From: Beta vulgaris subsp. vulgaris
Taxonomy: Eukaryota; Streptophyta; Magnoliopsida; Caryophyllales; Amaranthaceae
Assembly (NCBI RefSeq): GCF_026745355.1
Contig: NC_079206.1
Location: 5,973,044 to 6,037,043 of the forward strand
DNA length: 64,000 nucleotides
Direction: 5' to 3'
Within the stretch, counting starts at the first letter, position 1. Each line of letters opens with the position of its first letter. Shown here piece after piece: positions 1 through 10,975 of the stretch. A program made the translations under genes and the position numbers. The notes beneath the pieces were generated by a model. It made no database searches. It was not told the DNA's origin and was given only the letters and a program-made list of their open reading frames with translations.

Positions 1-846
1 AGTGAAGGGGAGGTATGGTGTACCCTAGTGAATGACTATATTATCCTTATTTTTTTAATTATATCAATTTTGTTTAAAGTTTGAAAATAATAATGGGAAT
101 CAATCAGTCAAAATATTTGTCATTTTTAAAAACTACAATTAGAATAACTTAAAATTTATGTTCTAAAAAAGGAAAGACAAAAGTTTAAAAAAAACAAAAA
201 TAAATTCATTTAAGAATATCAAAATCTTCCATCAAAAGGAAAAATTGCCAAAAAAAAAAATATCAGCAATATACTTCCACAACATTATAGTCATGTAAAA
301 AAATGATTATTTTAATGGTTTATGTAATTTCAATTTGTGTAAGTCAATTACATAGAGGATAATAGGTCAGATCAAGAACTTATCTGAATTTAACCGAACT
401 TATTTTTGCTGAAAATAACTTCTAATAAGTTGAACAAAACATAACTTTTATTGAAAAAACTGTCAACTTAAACATGTATTGCGTGCATGTTAAACTAGCT
501 ATTCGACATTACGAAATATCACAATAAAAAAATTATCGTTGCACGCGTTGTGTACTTAGAAAGCTATAGCTAGTATATAATTTATTTATTTTTTGAAAGA
601 AAGCTAGTATATAAATATACAACATAGTCAAAATAGAATTGAAATGTGTAAAAAGTTAAAATTATAGAATTAAAAATACAAAGAAAGTAATATGTTGGAT
701 TATTGTGAAGTCTTGTGAGCTGACTCACCATAAATCCAATGTACTATGACCAACTTCAATGGGATCACAGGATGAAGTCTAATGAGCCCTAAGATATTAT
801 CATAAAGTTGTATATCGTATATATATTGGAGCTAGCTCAATCCTAT
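1..846. other. AT-rich intergenic DNA, no gene seen
   Basis: AT-rich sequence with no open frame or exon signature that I recognise on either strand. It ends directly at the CACTA terminus at 847. The last three bases, TAT (844-846), are the left flank of that element. Confidence 0.6.
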
Positions 847-1195
847 CACTAGTGGAAAAAGCAGTAGGGCTGCGCTTTTAGGGCACCTTTCCATCGCAGC
901 CCTTCATTATTCAAGTAGGGCTGCGCTAGAAAAGCGCAGCCCTTCAAGACGAACTGCGCTTTTTTCAAAAAGGCGCAGCCCTTCATGATAGGAAGGGCTG
1001 CGCCTTTTTGAAAAAAGGCGCAGCCCTTCATGATAGGAAGGGCTGCGCCTTTTTGAAAAAAGCGCAGCCCTTCTTAATAGAAGGGCTGCGCCTCCTTCAC
1101 AAGCGCAGCCCTTCTTGCTTTAGAAGGGCAGCCCTTCTACCCTTCTTACTTGAAGGGCTGCGCTATTTTAAACTAGCGCAGCCCTTCACTATAAT
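847..1195. repeat. Left terminal and subterminal repeat array of the CACTA element
   Basis: About a dozen copies of the 11-mer AAGGGCTGCGC or its complement GCGCAGCCCTT lie in head-to-head pairs separated by T- or A-rich spacers, so the stretch can form a series of short hairpins. In known CACTA elements such repeats are the binding sites of the element-encoded TNPA-type protein. That function is inferred here from position and pattern. The short open frames across this array are repeat artefacts. Confidence 0.9.
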
Positions 1196-1614
1196 TTTTT
1201 TTTTTTTATTTTGCTTGCACACAGCCTCACATACACAGCAGCACAGCCTGCACCCACCACCAGCCCCACCCCACCCATAACCTCTCTTGGACAAGAAAAA
1301 TGCAAATTGCAATACGATAATATATGACGAGTGGAGAAAGGTAATAATTAACTTGAAATATATTAAAAATGTAAAAAGTGTACATATATAGTGATAGAAA
1401 ACTAGCTAGTACATTATTGTTGGAGCGAAATCTCATCCTATGCAATCATCGTAATGTAGGACGCCAACTTATCCCGAACTTCGTCAATTTCTTCTTTGGT
1501 GAAGTTCCTCAAACGTGGTTTGGAACTAGCATAAACCTTGCAAAATAACCAAGAGAAAAACATATACAAAAGTCAATCATTTTACCGTAGTTAGTACTTC
1601 TAAAAATGACAATA

Positions 1615-2780
1615 TCTTCCCGAAATGGAATCAAAATCAAATGCAAGCCTAAAAGTCTACACACTAGTTAATAATATATCTCATAAATCATGTTCAAAGA
1701 GAATTTGAGGTTAAATCACTTCATAACTACATTTTGGGAGCGAAAAGGCCAAATTAGGCCGGAAATGGCCTTTTTCGTTCCCGAAATGCAACCAACAAGA
1801 AATTAAAGCCTAAAAGTCTACACATAGTTATAATATATTCATATAATCATGTTCAAAGATAATTTGGGGTTAAATCACTTCATAAATACTTTGGGACGAA
1901 AATGCCAAAATAGGCCAAAATAGGCGGAAATGGCCTTTTCGTTCCCGAAATGCAACCAACAAGAAATTAAAGCCTAAGAATCATAATAGTTATATAATAT
2001 GCCTCATATAATCATTTCAAAGAGAATTTGAGTTAAATCTTCATAAATACATTTTGGAGCGAAAATGCCAAAATAGGCCAAAATTGGCGGAAATGGCCTT
2101 TTCGTTCCCAAAATGCAACCAACAAGAAATTAATGCCTAAGAATCTTATACTAGTTATAATATGCCTCATATAATCATGTTCAAAGAGAATTTGAGGTTA
2201 AATCACTTCATAAATACATTTTCGGAGCGAAAATGCCAAAATAGGCCGAAATAGGCCGGAAATGGCCTTTTCGTTCCCGAAATGCAACCAACAAGAAATT
2301 AAAGCCTAAGAATCTACATACTAGTTATAATATGTCTCATATAATCATGTTCAAAGAGAATTTGAGGTTAAATCACTTCATACTACATTTTGGGAGCGAA
2401 AAGGCCAAAATAGCCCAAAATAGGCCGGAATTGGCCTTTTCGTTCCCGAAATGCAACCAACAACAAATAAAGCCTAAGAATCTACATACTAGTTATATAT
2501 GCCTCATATAATCATGTTCAAAGAGAATTTGAGGTTAAATACTTCATAACTACATTTTGGAGCGAAAAGGCCAAAATAGCCCAAAATAGCGAATTGGCCT
2601 TTTCGTTCCCGAAATGCAACCAACAACAAATTAAAGCCTAAGAATCTACATACTATTATATATGCCTCATATAATCATGTTCAAAGAGAATTTGAGGTTA
2701 AATGACATCATAACTACATTTTGGGAGCGAAAAGGCTAAAATAGGCCGGAAATACAAGAAACAACATTGAAACCTAAAGT
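1615..2780. repeat. Tandem array 1 of a ~168-bp palindrome-containing repeat
   Basis: Roughly seven degenerate copies of one unit. Each has a core beginning GGGAGCGAAAAGGCC, then AGGCC-rich spacer, then GGCCTTTTCGTTCCC, which is its near-perfect inverse complement. A conserved AT-rich part follows, including CCAACAAGAAATTAAAGCC and ATAATCATGTTCAAAGAG. Copies differ by substitutions and many one-base gaps. The same unit recurs at 5195-6115. It has no coding capacity. Confidence 0.9.
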
Positions 2781-4370
2781 TACATACCTTTCGAAGATCA
2801 ACAACATCTTTTGCAATAGTTGACGTATCGAGCATGAACCTCATGACGTAATACCCACCGCAAGTCCACCTTCTTGTACGGACACTAAAATTCACCAAAG
2901 ATGCAATAAATGAATTATATGTGTATTATGTGTTGTATAAAGGATGCAAAAATATTACATGTTACCTCGACTAAATACCAAACAGGAGCTTTCCTTGTCG
3001 AAGTCCAGATGAAGTAATCTTCTTCATCACACTACATCAATACACATTATTATAAGATTAGATGTACACTTAATATTTAATAAGCTATAAGTGTGCATAT
3101 ATAGTTTCAATTAGGCTACCTATTTAACAATGATTTGACTAGTAAGGACGTATTGTTCTTTACGCAAAGAATCAAAGTGGTAGACTTCGTTACTTGCACA
3201 CATATTGCAATGAGTGTCCAATGGTTCCTACAACAATAAAAATAATGTTATGTTATAGAACAACTAATAGGTCAATTTAATTAATTAAAAAGTCAGTTTA
3301 CGAAGCATACGATTCAATGTAAGGAAGAAGAACGATCTTATATCCAAGACGAGAACATGCGTTCAAGAATCCTTAGATATACTTTAACCTCTTTTTCGTT
3401 TTGTACGCAACTGTCATCTCGTACAAAGCTTGGACATAACCAACCAAAGATTGGCTGACTAGATCGCCTCACATCATTGTATGGTGGTAGTGCTTCCTAG
3501 ATTTTGCATTCGCGCTATTTTGCTCACGAATTGCCTGAAACGCACAAATATAAACAAAGGTAGATATGGTGTTATATAATATTGGATCTGAAGTAATAAA
3601 TTTAGCTATATAAAAATTCTTACAACAACTTCTGGGGTAGTGTTTTTTGTTGCAACAAATGCATGCCACTGCTCAGCTGTGATATGCCTCCATATCTGAT
3701 ATGGAAGCTTGGAGGGATCCTCGAATGATGTGTCACGTGAAGCCTCAGAAGAAGGTGTTGCTTCCCCGTCGTAGATTTCTTCTTCTTTGTTCCCCCGATT
3801 TTCTCCGCTTCGTGATCCACCCCGACACTAGCTTGGCCTTGAAGTCTCGGAACCTTTGGGCAACTCGGATAGAAACAGATTCTTCTTCGCTTCATCGTTT
3901 GAATATGGAATTGATTCTACAAAGAACGCATATCACAAATTACTCAATATTACATAGTATATTTAACCAAAGTGTTAAAATTCTAAATAAGTATACGCGA
4001 ATCTTACCATAGTATCTTCCCAATCATCTTCTTCAAAGACTCGGGACCTCTTTCCATGAGTGGAGAATGGAGAGCTTATGCATGCAAATCCCAATTGCAT
4101 GGCATACTTTTGACGCCATTTTCCACAAGGTTGCCCCAAGTGATCGTACTCCAAAGTCATAGGGTGGGTTTCCTATGACTTTGTAGGTCCCCTTCCTTTC
4201 CTCTTTCGTCTGCAAGTTCTTACTTGCAATTGACGTTTGTTTACCTCACGGCGAGCCATAACCATTTGCCGTTGTTCCTTTTTGTGATCGAAACACTCAT
4301 CCTCGGTAGTGTGTTCCGCACTCGTATCCGTATGCACATCCTCCATGTCCCTGAAATGGTAAAAAAACAT
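2700..4370 (-). pseudogene. Second CACTA gene: Transposase_24-like protein with an Ulp1-like C-terminal part, frameshifted
   Basis: I do not recognise a single intact frame, but conserved blocks appear in order on the minus strand. At about 4160-4100 is YDHLGQPCGKWRQKYAMQLG. At about 3850-3790 is RFRDFKAKLVSGWITKRRK and at about 3690-3625 KLPYQIWRHITAEQWHAFVA. At about 3530-3480 is QNSANAKSRKHYHH. This order is typical of plant Ptta/En/Spm ORF2 proteins (Transposase_24). At about 2880-2800 is CGGYYVMRFM, resembling the catalytic-cysteine block of Ulp1/C48 proteases that often ends such proteins. Likely introns interrupt it; a GTAAGA donor follows EDTM near 4006. Blocks change frame within exons, so single-base indels are present. 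The product would be the element's accessory DNA-binding protein. Domain names are from memory of the families, not from a search. Confidence 0.7.
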
Positions 4371-4424
4371 ACGAATTAATTAAAAAAATTGGCAAAAAAA
4401 AATGTAACTAGTATGGTGGGGTAA

Positions 4425-5205
4425 GTGGGCGGTGGGGGGGGGGGTTGGGGGTCTGCAGGGGGGGAAAGGGGGGCAGGGGGTTGGGGGGTCTGCAGGGGGA
4501 AGTGGGGGGCAGGGGGGTGTGGGGGTCTGCAGGGGGGAAGGGGGGGCAGGGGGTGTGGGAGGTCTGCAGGGGGGGAAAGGAGGGGTTGGGGGGTCTGCAG
4601 GGGGAAGGGGAGGGGTGTGTGGGGGGTCTGCAGGGGAAAGGGGGCAGGGGGGTGTGGGGGTCTGCAGGGGGGAAAGGGGCAGGGGGGTGGGGGTCTGCAG
4701 GGGGGAAAGGGGGGGGGCAGGGGGGGTCTGCAGGGGGAAGGGGGCAGGGGGGTTGGGGGTCTGCAGGGGGCAGGGGGCAGGGGGTCTGCAGGGGGGAAGG
4801 AGGGGGCAGGGGTTGGGGTCTGCACGGGGAATGTGCGGGAGGGGGCGGGGGGGGGGGTTGGGGGGTCTGCAGGGGGGGAAAGGGGGGCAGGGGGGTTGGG
4901 TGGTCTGCAGGGGGGAAGGGGGGCAGGGGGTGTGGGGGTCTGTAGGGGGAAGGGGGGGGCAGGGGTATGGGGTCTGCAGGGGGGGAAAGGGGGGCGGGGG
5001 GGGTTGGGGGGTCTGCAGGGGGGGGAAGTGGGGGGTAGGGGGGTGGTCTGCAGGGGGAAAGTGGGGGCAGGGGGTGTGGCGTGGGGGGAAGTGTGGGGCA
5101 GCGTGGGGGAGGGGCAGCAGGTGGGGAAGGGGGCAGCATGGTGGGGAGGAGTGGGCAAGGGGTGGGGGTGGGCATGGGGGTGGGGCGGCATGGGTAGCGA
5201 AAAGG
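4425..5205 (+). repeat. G-rich minisatellite, ~30-35-bp units with CTGCAG
   Basis: More than twenty imperfect copies of a unit of the form GGGTCTGCAGGGGG-GAA-GGGGGGCAGGGGG-(T)T(G)G. G is almost entirely on the plus strand. Each unit contains several runs of five or more G and one PstI-type CTGCAG. Long frames on both strands (Gly-rich on plus, Pro-rich on minus) are by-products of the repeat, with no start context or conservation. The array lies between the second CACTA gene and the second ~168-bp array. It could form G-quadruplexes. Confidence 0.9.
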
Positions 5206-6115
5206 CCAAAATAGGCCAAATAGCCGGAAATGGCCTTTTCGTTCCCAAATGCACCAACAAAGAAATTAAAGCCTAAAAATCTACATACTAGTTACATTAT
5301 ACATCATATGATCATGTTCAAAAAGAATTTGAGGTTAAATCACTTCATAAGTACATTTTGGGAGCGAAAAGGCCAAAATAGGCACGAATAGGCCGGAAAT
5401 GGCCTTTTCGTTCCCAAAATCCAACCAACAAGAAATTAAAGCCTAAAAATCTACATACTAGTTACATTATACATCATATGATCATGTTCAAAAAGAATTT
5501 GAGGTTAAATCACTTCATAAGTACATTTTGGAGCGAAAAGGCCAAAATAGGCCAAATAGGCCGGAAATGGCCTTTTCGTTCCCAAAATCCAACCAACAAG
5601 AAATTAAAGCCTAAAAATCTACATACTAGTTACATTATACATCATATATCATGTTCAAAAAGAATTTGATTAAATCACTTCATAAGTACATTTTGGGCGC
5701 GAAAAGGCCAAAATAGTAGGCCGGAAATGGCCTTTTCGTTCCCAAAATCCAACCAACAAGAAATTAAAGCCTAAAAATCTACATACTAGTTACATTATAC
5801 ATCATATGATCATGTTCAAAAAGAATTTGAGGTTAAATCACTTCATAAGTACATTTTGGGAGCGAAAAGGCCAAAATAGGCCAAAATAGGCCGGAAATGG
5901 CCTTTTCGTTCCCAAAATCAACCAACAAGAAATTAAAGCCTAAAAATCTACATACTAGTTACATTATACATCATATATCATGTTCAAAAAGAATTTGAGG
6001 TTAAATCACTTCATAAGTACATTTTGGGAGCGAAAAGGCCAAAATAGGCCAAAATAGGCCGGAAATGGCCTTTTCGTTCCCAAAATGCAACCAACAAGAA
6101 ATTGAAGCCTAAAAA
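5195..6115. repeat. Tandem array 2 of the ~168-bp palindrome-containing repeat
   Basis: About six copies of the unit also present at 1615-2780. The central AGGCCGGAAATGGCC recurs at intervals of roughly 165-170 bp (about 5392, 5560, 5722, 5893, 6058). Copies here are closer to each other than those of array 1, suggesting more recent amplification. The array ends just before the stop codon of the transposase gene. Confidence 0.9.
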
Positions 6116-6147
6116 TTGGAGAAATTACACACACCTGAGTTTATGTC

Positions 6148-9100
6148 TCATGATTCATTGAGCTTCCGCCTTTTCTTAGGATCCTCAAGTACATGTATCC
6201 CTTCCGTGTGATCTACACGCATATAATTCTCCGACATATTTACATCATCTTCCACACGAATTTCAGGATAGGTAAAGGGGGGGAGGTCCTCAAATGCATC
6301 ATATTCTTCCTCATTATCAACATCACCAATACCGAGGATACTCCTTTTACCAGGTACAACAATTGACCACTTATGATCAGCAGGATCAGTTACAAAAAAT
6401 ACTTGCTTCACTTGTGATGCAATTACAAATGGCTCCTCAGTTTCACGTAAACGACTAAGGTCAACAAGGGTGAAACCGCAAGGATCATCGTTTCTTACAC
6501 AACGGCGATTATTGTCAACCCACGTGCAACACAAGAGGCAAATATTAAAGTACAGTAGTCCAGCTCCCAGATTTCTTGTATTCGCCCATAGTAGTTGCTT
6601 TCAGCATGTACAGGCGACTTATCTTTCGAGCTTGCATATTGTGTAGACGACGCCACAAGTGAAACACCACTATTTTGTTGCGATCTTGACTTGAGATCTT
6701 GACGTTCAGTCCAAAAAGTATACCCATTAATATCATAACCCTCATAAGAGCGTACAGCTTCACGAGGACCAAATGCTAACCACTTGACTGTTTCAGGAAC
6801 ACTTTCATCCAAATCATTGAGTACTCGTTTATGAAACCAATCAATGAAAGTCTTGTTATGCATTTGCGTCAATGCCCTCACTCCTTTTCCAGGATTGCTA
6901 ACACGTAATTCCTCCATATGTTCACTTAAATAAGAATGACATCTGGTACGTGATGCAATACAAATAAGTGAGCTTGTTTACGCTTTTCTACGGAAGGTGT
7001 GATCAATTTTGAACCAATTGTACCCTTGCCCTCAAGTCTGCCCTCGTGTCGGGATGTCGGAAGTCCAACAGGATCAACACTAGCAAAATACTCAGCCACA
7101 AAATTACTGATCTCTTCACCCACAATCCCTTGAATTATACTACCTTCTGGTTGTGCAGGATTACGAACTTTATCTTTCAAAGTTCCCATATATCTCTCAA
7201 AAGGATAGCACCACCTCAAAAACACTGGACCACACAGCTTAATTTCTCGAACTAGATGGACAATGAGATGGACCATAATGTCAAAGAATGCAGGGGGGAA
7301 ATACATCTCAAATTTGCATAGAGTTTCAACTACTCTAGTCTGCAAGGAATCGAGGGTCGACGGGTCTAGGACTTTGCTGCAGATTGAATGAAAAAATGAA
7401 CACAGTTCTGTAATGGTGTGCCTCACATGCTTTGGAAGTATCCCACGAATTGCAATCGGTAAGAATACTTGCATCATGACATGACAATCGTGCGATTTCA
7501 TACTCGATAACTTCAACTCACCATTTAAGGTAACAAAGCGCTTCATATTCGATGAGTAGCCAGTAGGGACCTTAATGCCATACAATGACTCGCAAAAAAT
7601 CCGTTTCTCTGCACGCGACATCGTGTAGCAAGCTGGTGGCAAATAATTCCTCTCGAATCCTCCACCTTTTTACTTTTTGTGTTTCATCATCATCAACCCT
7701 TTCCTCCCCTCTTTTCTTCTTTCTTCCGTCCCTTTTCTGAGCCCACAACTCTGGTCGAATCCCCTCTTGTTCCAAGTAAAGTCGTGACGCCTTAACATCT
7801 TTTGTCTTACCCGGAATATTCATAAGTGTCGCGATAATAGCTTCACAAACATTCTTCTCTATGTGCATGACATCCAAACAATGTCTGACCTTTAGATCTT
7901 TCCAATATGGGAGTTTCCAAAAAATGGACTGTTTTTTCCATAATCCTGTAGGTCTATCAACCTCACTAGCAGGTTTACCAAAGACTGTTTCAATGCCCTT
8001 CACCTGATTATAAACTTCAGTACCAGTTAATGGTCTGAGCAACTTCTTCTTCAACCGTCCCATCGAATGCCTTCTTCTTAAACCGATAGGGATGGTCGCG
8101 GCTGAGGAGCCTTCGTGTGCGCATATACACATGTTTGCAGCCCTTAAGGTGTGTAGATTTCATGTCATCTAAACAAATCGGGCAAGGTTGTTTTCCTTTA
8201 GTCTTATACCCAGATAAGTTCCCATAAGCTGGATAATCGTTCATAGTACAAAAAAGCATGGCACGCAGAGTGAACATCTCATTAGCATACGCATCAAATA
8301 CTAACACTCCTTCGTTCCACATCTTCTGTAAATCTTCAACAAGCGGCTGAAGGTATACATCTATGTCATTTCCAGGTTGTTTGGGCCCCGATATAAGAAG
8401 CGACAACATCATGTACTTCGTTTCATGCACAACCAAGGAGGCAAGTTATAAACCACTAAAACTACTGGCCATGTGCTATGCTGCGAGCTGAGATTGCCAA
8501 AAGGGTTCATGCCATCCGTACATAATCCAAGCCTCAGATTCCTATCCTCATTACCAAATGACTTATGCACCCTGTCGATAGTTTTCCACTCAGGCGAATC
8601 AGCCGGATGCTTGAGCAGACCGTCTTTCTTCCTACGATCTGCATGCCACCTCAAATTCTTCGCATCTCCTTTCATTGAGAACATGCGCTTAAATCTAGGT
8701 ATTATGGGTAGATACCACAACACCTTGGCTGGTGGTCCTTCACTACCTCCAGCTCCTTCACGCTTGTACCTCGACAATCCACAACGTGGACACTCATGTA
8801 AATGCTCATACTCATTACGATAAAGCACACAATCGTTAGGACAAGCATGTATCCGCTCGTACTCTAAACCCAAAGGACACATCAACTTCTTCGCATAATA
8901 GTACGACTTTGGCAGTTCATTTCCTTCAGGGAGCATCTCAGCTAAAACTTCCAACAACGATGTGAAACTAGAGTCCGTCCAACCAGCGTTCGACTTAATG
9001 TTGAACAGTGTTACCACTGCGAAAGTTTGGTGTACTTTGTACAACCTGGATACAACGGCTTTTCAGCAGCCTTAGACATAGACTCAAAAATACGAGGTCG

Positions 9101-9499
9101 TCTACACGACTGATCTTCAACCTCGTGTATCATCTCGTCTACCCGATCCCTATCATCATCTCCAAATTCATCATCCAAATTCTCATCCCCTAACTCATCA
9201 TCATCCTTCTTTTTTTCTTCACATACATCATTCTTTAATCCAGAGCTTCCCATATACCTCCCCTGCTCACCATGCCAAATCCATACATGGTATTGAGGCC
9301 TAAACCCACGGCGAAATACATGCTCCCTAACCACATGTATACTACTAACCTTGCTCACATTTCTACAATCCAAACAAGGACAATAAAAGTCGACTGCTCC
9401 AGAGGATGTTTGATATTCTAATGCACTTCTACAGAATTCCGAGACCCCATTCACAAACTCAATCGATTCACGACTACCATACATCCAAGTACGATCCAT
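6148..9499 (-). pseudogene. TNP2-type CACTA transposase, broken by about six frameshifts
   Basis: The product would bind the element ends and catalyse excision and integration in the nucleus. The start is taken at ATG 9499, giving MDRTWMYGSRE, the usual beginning of this family; the open frame runs further up only through a GTG. In order on the minus strand: transposase-associated domain (about 9499-9240), TNP2/Transposase_21 core (about 8990-7750, including HECPRCGLSRYKR, TDGMNPFGNLSSQHSTWP, SGPKQPGNDIDVYL and DVMHIEKNVCEAI), DUF4218 (about 7660-6930, including PPACYTMSRAEKR, MVHLIVHLVREI and PFERYMG), and DUF4216 (about 6590-6340, CTWVDNNRR and GFTLVDLSRL). The frame changes near 9020, 8420, 8045, 7660, 6935 and 6540. 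At each point the family homology continues in another frame, so these are one-base indels and not introns. Otherwise the length, about 1,115 codons, is normal for the family. Confidence 0.95.
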
Positions 9500-9517
9500 C
9501 TCATTCAAGAAGACCAC

Positions 9518-10330
9518 CTCTAATAATTAAACACAACATTCATTATAATGCATCAATCATTATTAAAGTACACATACACTCACATATTCAAATCACACAC
9601 GTATACAACAAGCTAAGATAGTCACATGTTCAATTGTATGCATGCAGTCAAAGGTCCTTATCACTCCAACCTAACCCATCCTTGGACGTCTAATCTCACT
9701 AGTGAATATATGCCAACTTTCAATTCTAAGGAAAATCCGGCAGCATTTCCCTACAGTTCTCCAAGTACACAATGTAGATAATTGCTTATCTACATATGTA
9801 CCCAGAGAACAATGTAGCGAAACGATAAGCCAAGATTTTCCTCAGAATTGAAAAGAAGACACACATTCACCACCTAAGTGAGATCAAACGTCCAAGAACA
9901 GTCCCAAACCGGGGACTATTCAAGACTTACCCCTAATGAGTAAGTCTTGAACGGGTATCTAGGCATATATGATGATGATTCAAACAACTATTATATATTT
10001 CATATATATAGCTAAATCACATTGCGTTTTCATACAATCTCATATCAACAAATATATATATATACATTATAAAAATACATATACATTCAATAAATTATCA
10101 ACTTTGTCTACATGTTAAAGTAGTTACCTCTTAACACCAACGACGAGCAATGAAGAGAAAGAAACTTGGAACTTTACTTGCCTTCCTTAGCCTCTTCTTC
10201 CTACAATTGACAAAACCCACATTGCACATTAACATTTAATTCAATTAAAAAAAAAGTAACTTAAAAACAAAATTAATCATACCTAATTAACCACTCAAAT
10301 GGTGGAGAAGAGAAGAAAATAAAAGAGAAG
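9518..10330. other. Upstream region of the CACTA transposase gene
   Basis: Non-coding sequence between the transposase start and the right subterminal region, where the promoter of the minus-strand transposase should lie. It is AT-rich with TATATATA runs (about 10050-10070). I cannot single out a convincing TATA box or splice pair. Confidence 0.4.
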
Positions 10331-10337
10331 AGAAGAG

Positions 10338-10545
10338 GTGGTGCGCAAAGGGTGGTGCGCAAGGGGTGGTGCGCAAAGGGTGGTGGTGCGCGAAATGTGG
10401 TGTGCGAATTGGGGTGGTGGTGCGAAATGTGGTGCGAAGGGGTGGTGGTGCGCGAAGGGGTGGTGGTGCGCAATATTGTGCCGAAGGGGTGGTGGTGCTC
10501 GAATTAGGGCAGCAATGTGGTGTGTGGTGGTGGTGGTGCAACTCG
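10338..10545 (+). repeat. GTGGTGCGC-rich minisatellite
   Basis: Irregular tandem copies of GGTGGTGCGCAAAGG and variants, with several GGTGGTGGTGC blocks. Open frames on both strands here (Cys/Gly-rich and His/Pro-rich) are repeat artefacts. It lies just inside the right subterminal repeats of the CACTA element. Confidence 0.8.
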
Positions 10546-10669
10546 AAGAAGTGAAGAGAGAGAATGAAGGAATATCGCACTTGGGTAGTAAGAAGTGAAG
10601 AGAGAGAATGAAATGGGAAAATAATGAAGTAAGGCGCGCACATAGCTTGTATCGAAAAAAAAAATTTGA

Positions 10670-10975
10670 ATGAAGGGCTGCGCTAGTTTCAAAAAAGCGC
10701 AGCCCTACACAAGAAGGGCGCCTTTTAGAAAAGCGCAGCCCTTCTGCATGTGAAGGGCTGCGCTTCCTAAAAAGCGCACCCTTCACCTACGAAGGGCTGC
10801 GCTTTTCTAAAAAGCGCAGCCCTTCTGTAGTAGGGCTGCGCTTTTAAAAAAGCGCAGCCCTTCTTACAAAAGGGCTGCGCTTTTTTTTAAAAGCGCAGCC
10901 CTTCATCAATAGGGCTGCGCTTTTTTAAAAAGCGCAGCCCTACTTGCGCAGCCCTTTCGATTTTTTCCCCTAGTG
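10670..10975. repeat. Right terminal and subterminal repeat array of the CACTA element
   Basis: About a dozen AAGGGCTGCGC/GCGCAGCCCTT motifs arranged as hairpins with T/A spacers, mirroring the left end, followed by TTTTTTCCCCTAGTG at the terminus. Confidence 0.9.

Larger units (their letters stand above)
847..10975 (-). mobile_element. Complete CACTA (En/Spm) DNA transposon, 10.1 kb
   Basis: The left end reads CACTAGTGGAAAAAG. The right end, read on the minus strand, is CACTAGGGGAAAAAA, so the terminal inverted repeats match over about 15 bp with one mismatch. Both ends carry the same subterminal motif, AAGGGCTGCGC, in both orientations. Inside are a TNP2-type transposase (6148-9499) and a second transposon gene (about 2700-4370), both on the minus strand, which is the element's coding orientation. 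The flanking 3-bp sites are TAT on the left and CAT on the right, so the target duplication CACTA elements normally make is present only with one mismatch. Both genes are interrupted by single-base frameshifts, so this copy as written is not autonomous. It also carries tandem arrays, which are common in large plant CACTA elements. Confidence 0.95.

Noticed and set aside
2698..2898. Separate small gene at the end of array 1
   Set aside because: Its C-terminal half is the Ulp1-like tail of the CACTA second gene and its other end runs into the tandem repeat.
4376..5276. Long Pro-rich (minus) and Gly-rich (plus) open frames of 166-294 codons
   Set aside because: They overlap in several frames on both strands and follow the G-rich minisatellite. 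Codon phase is arbitrary and no domain is present.
10273..10786. His/Pro-rich and Gly/Cys-rich frames
   Set aside because: They translate the GTGGTGCGC minisatellite and CACTA subterminal repeats.
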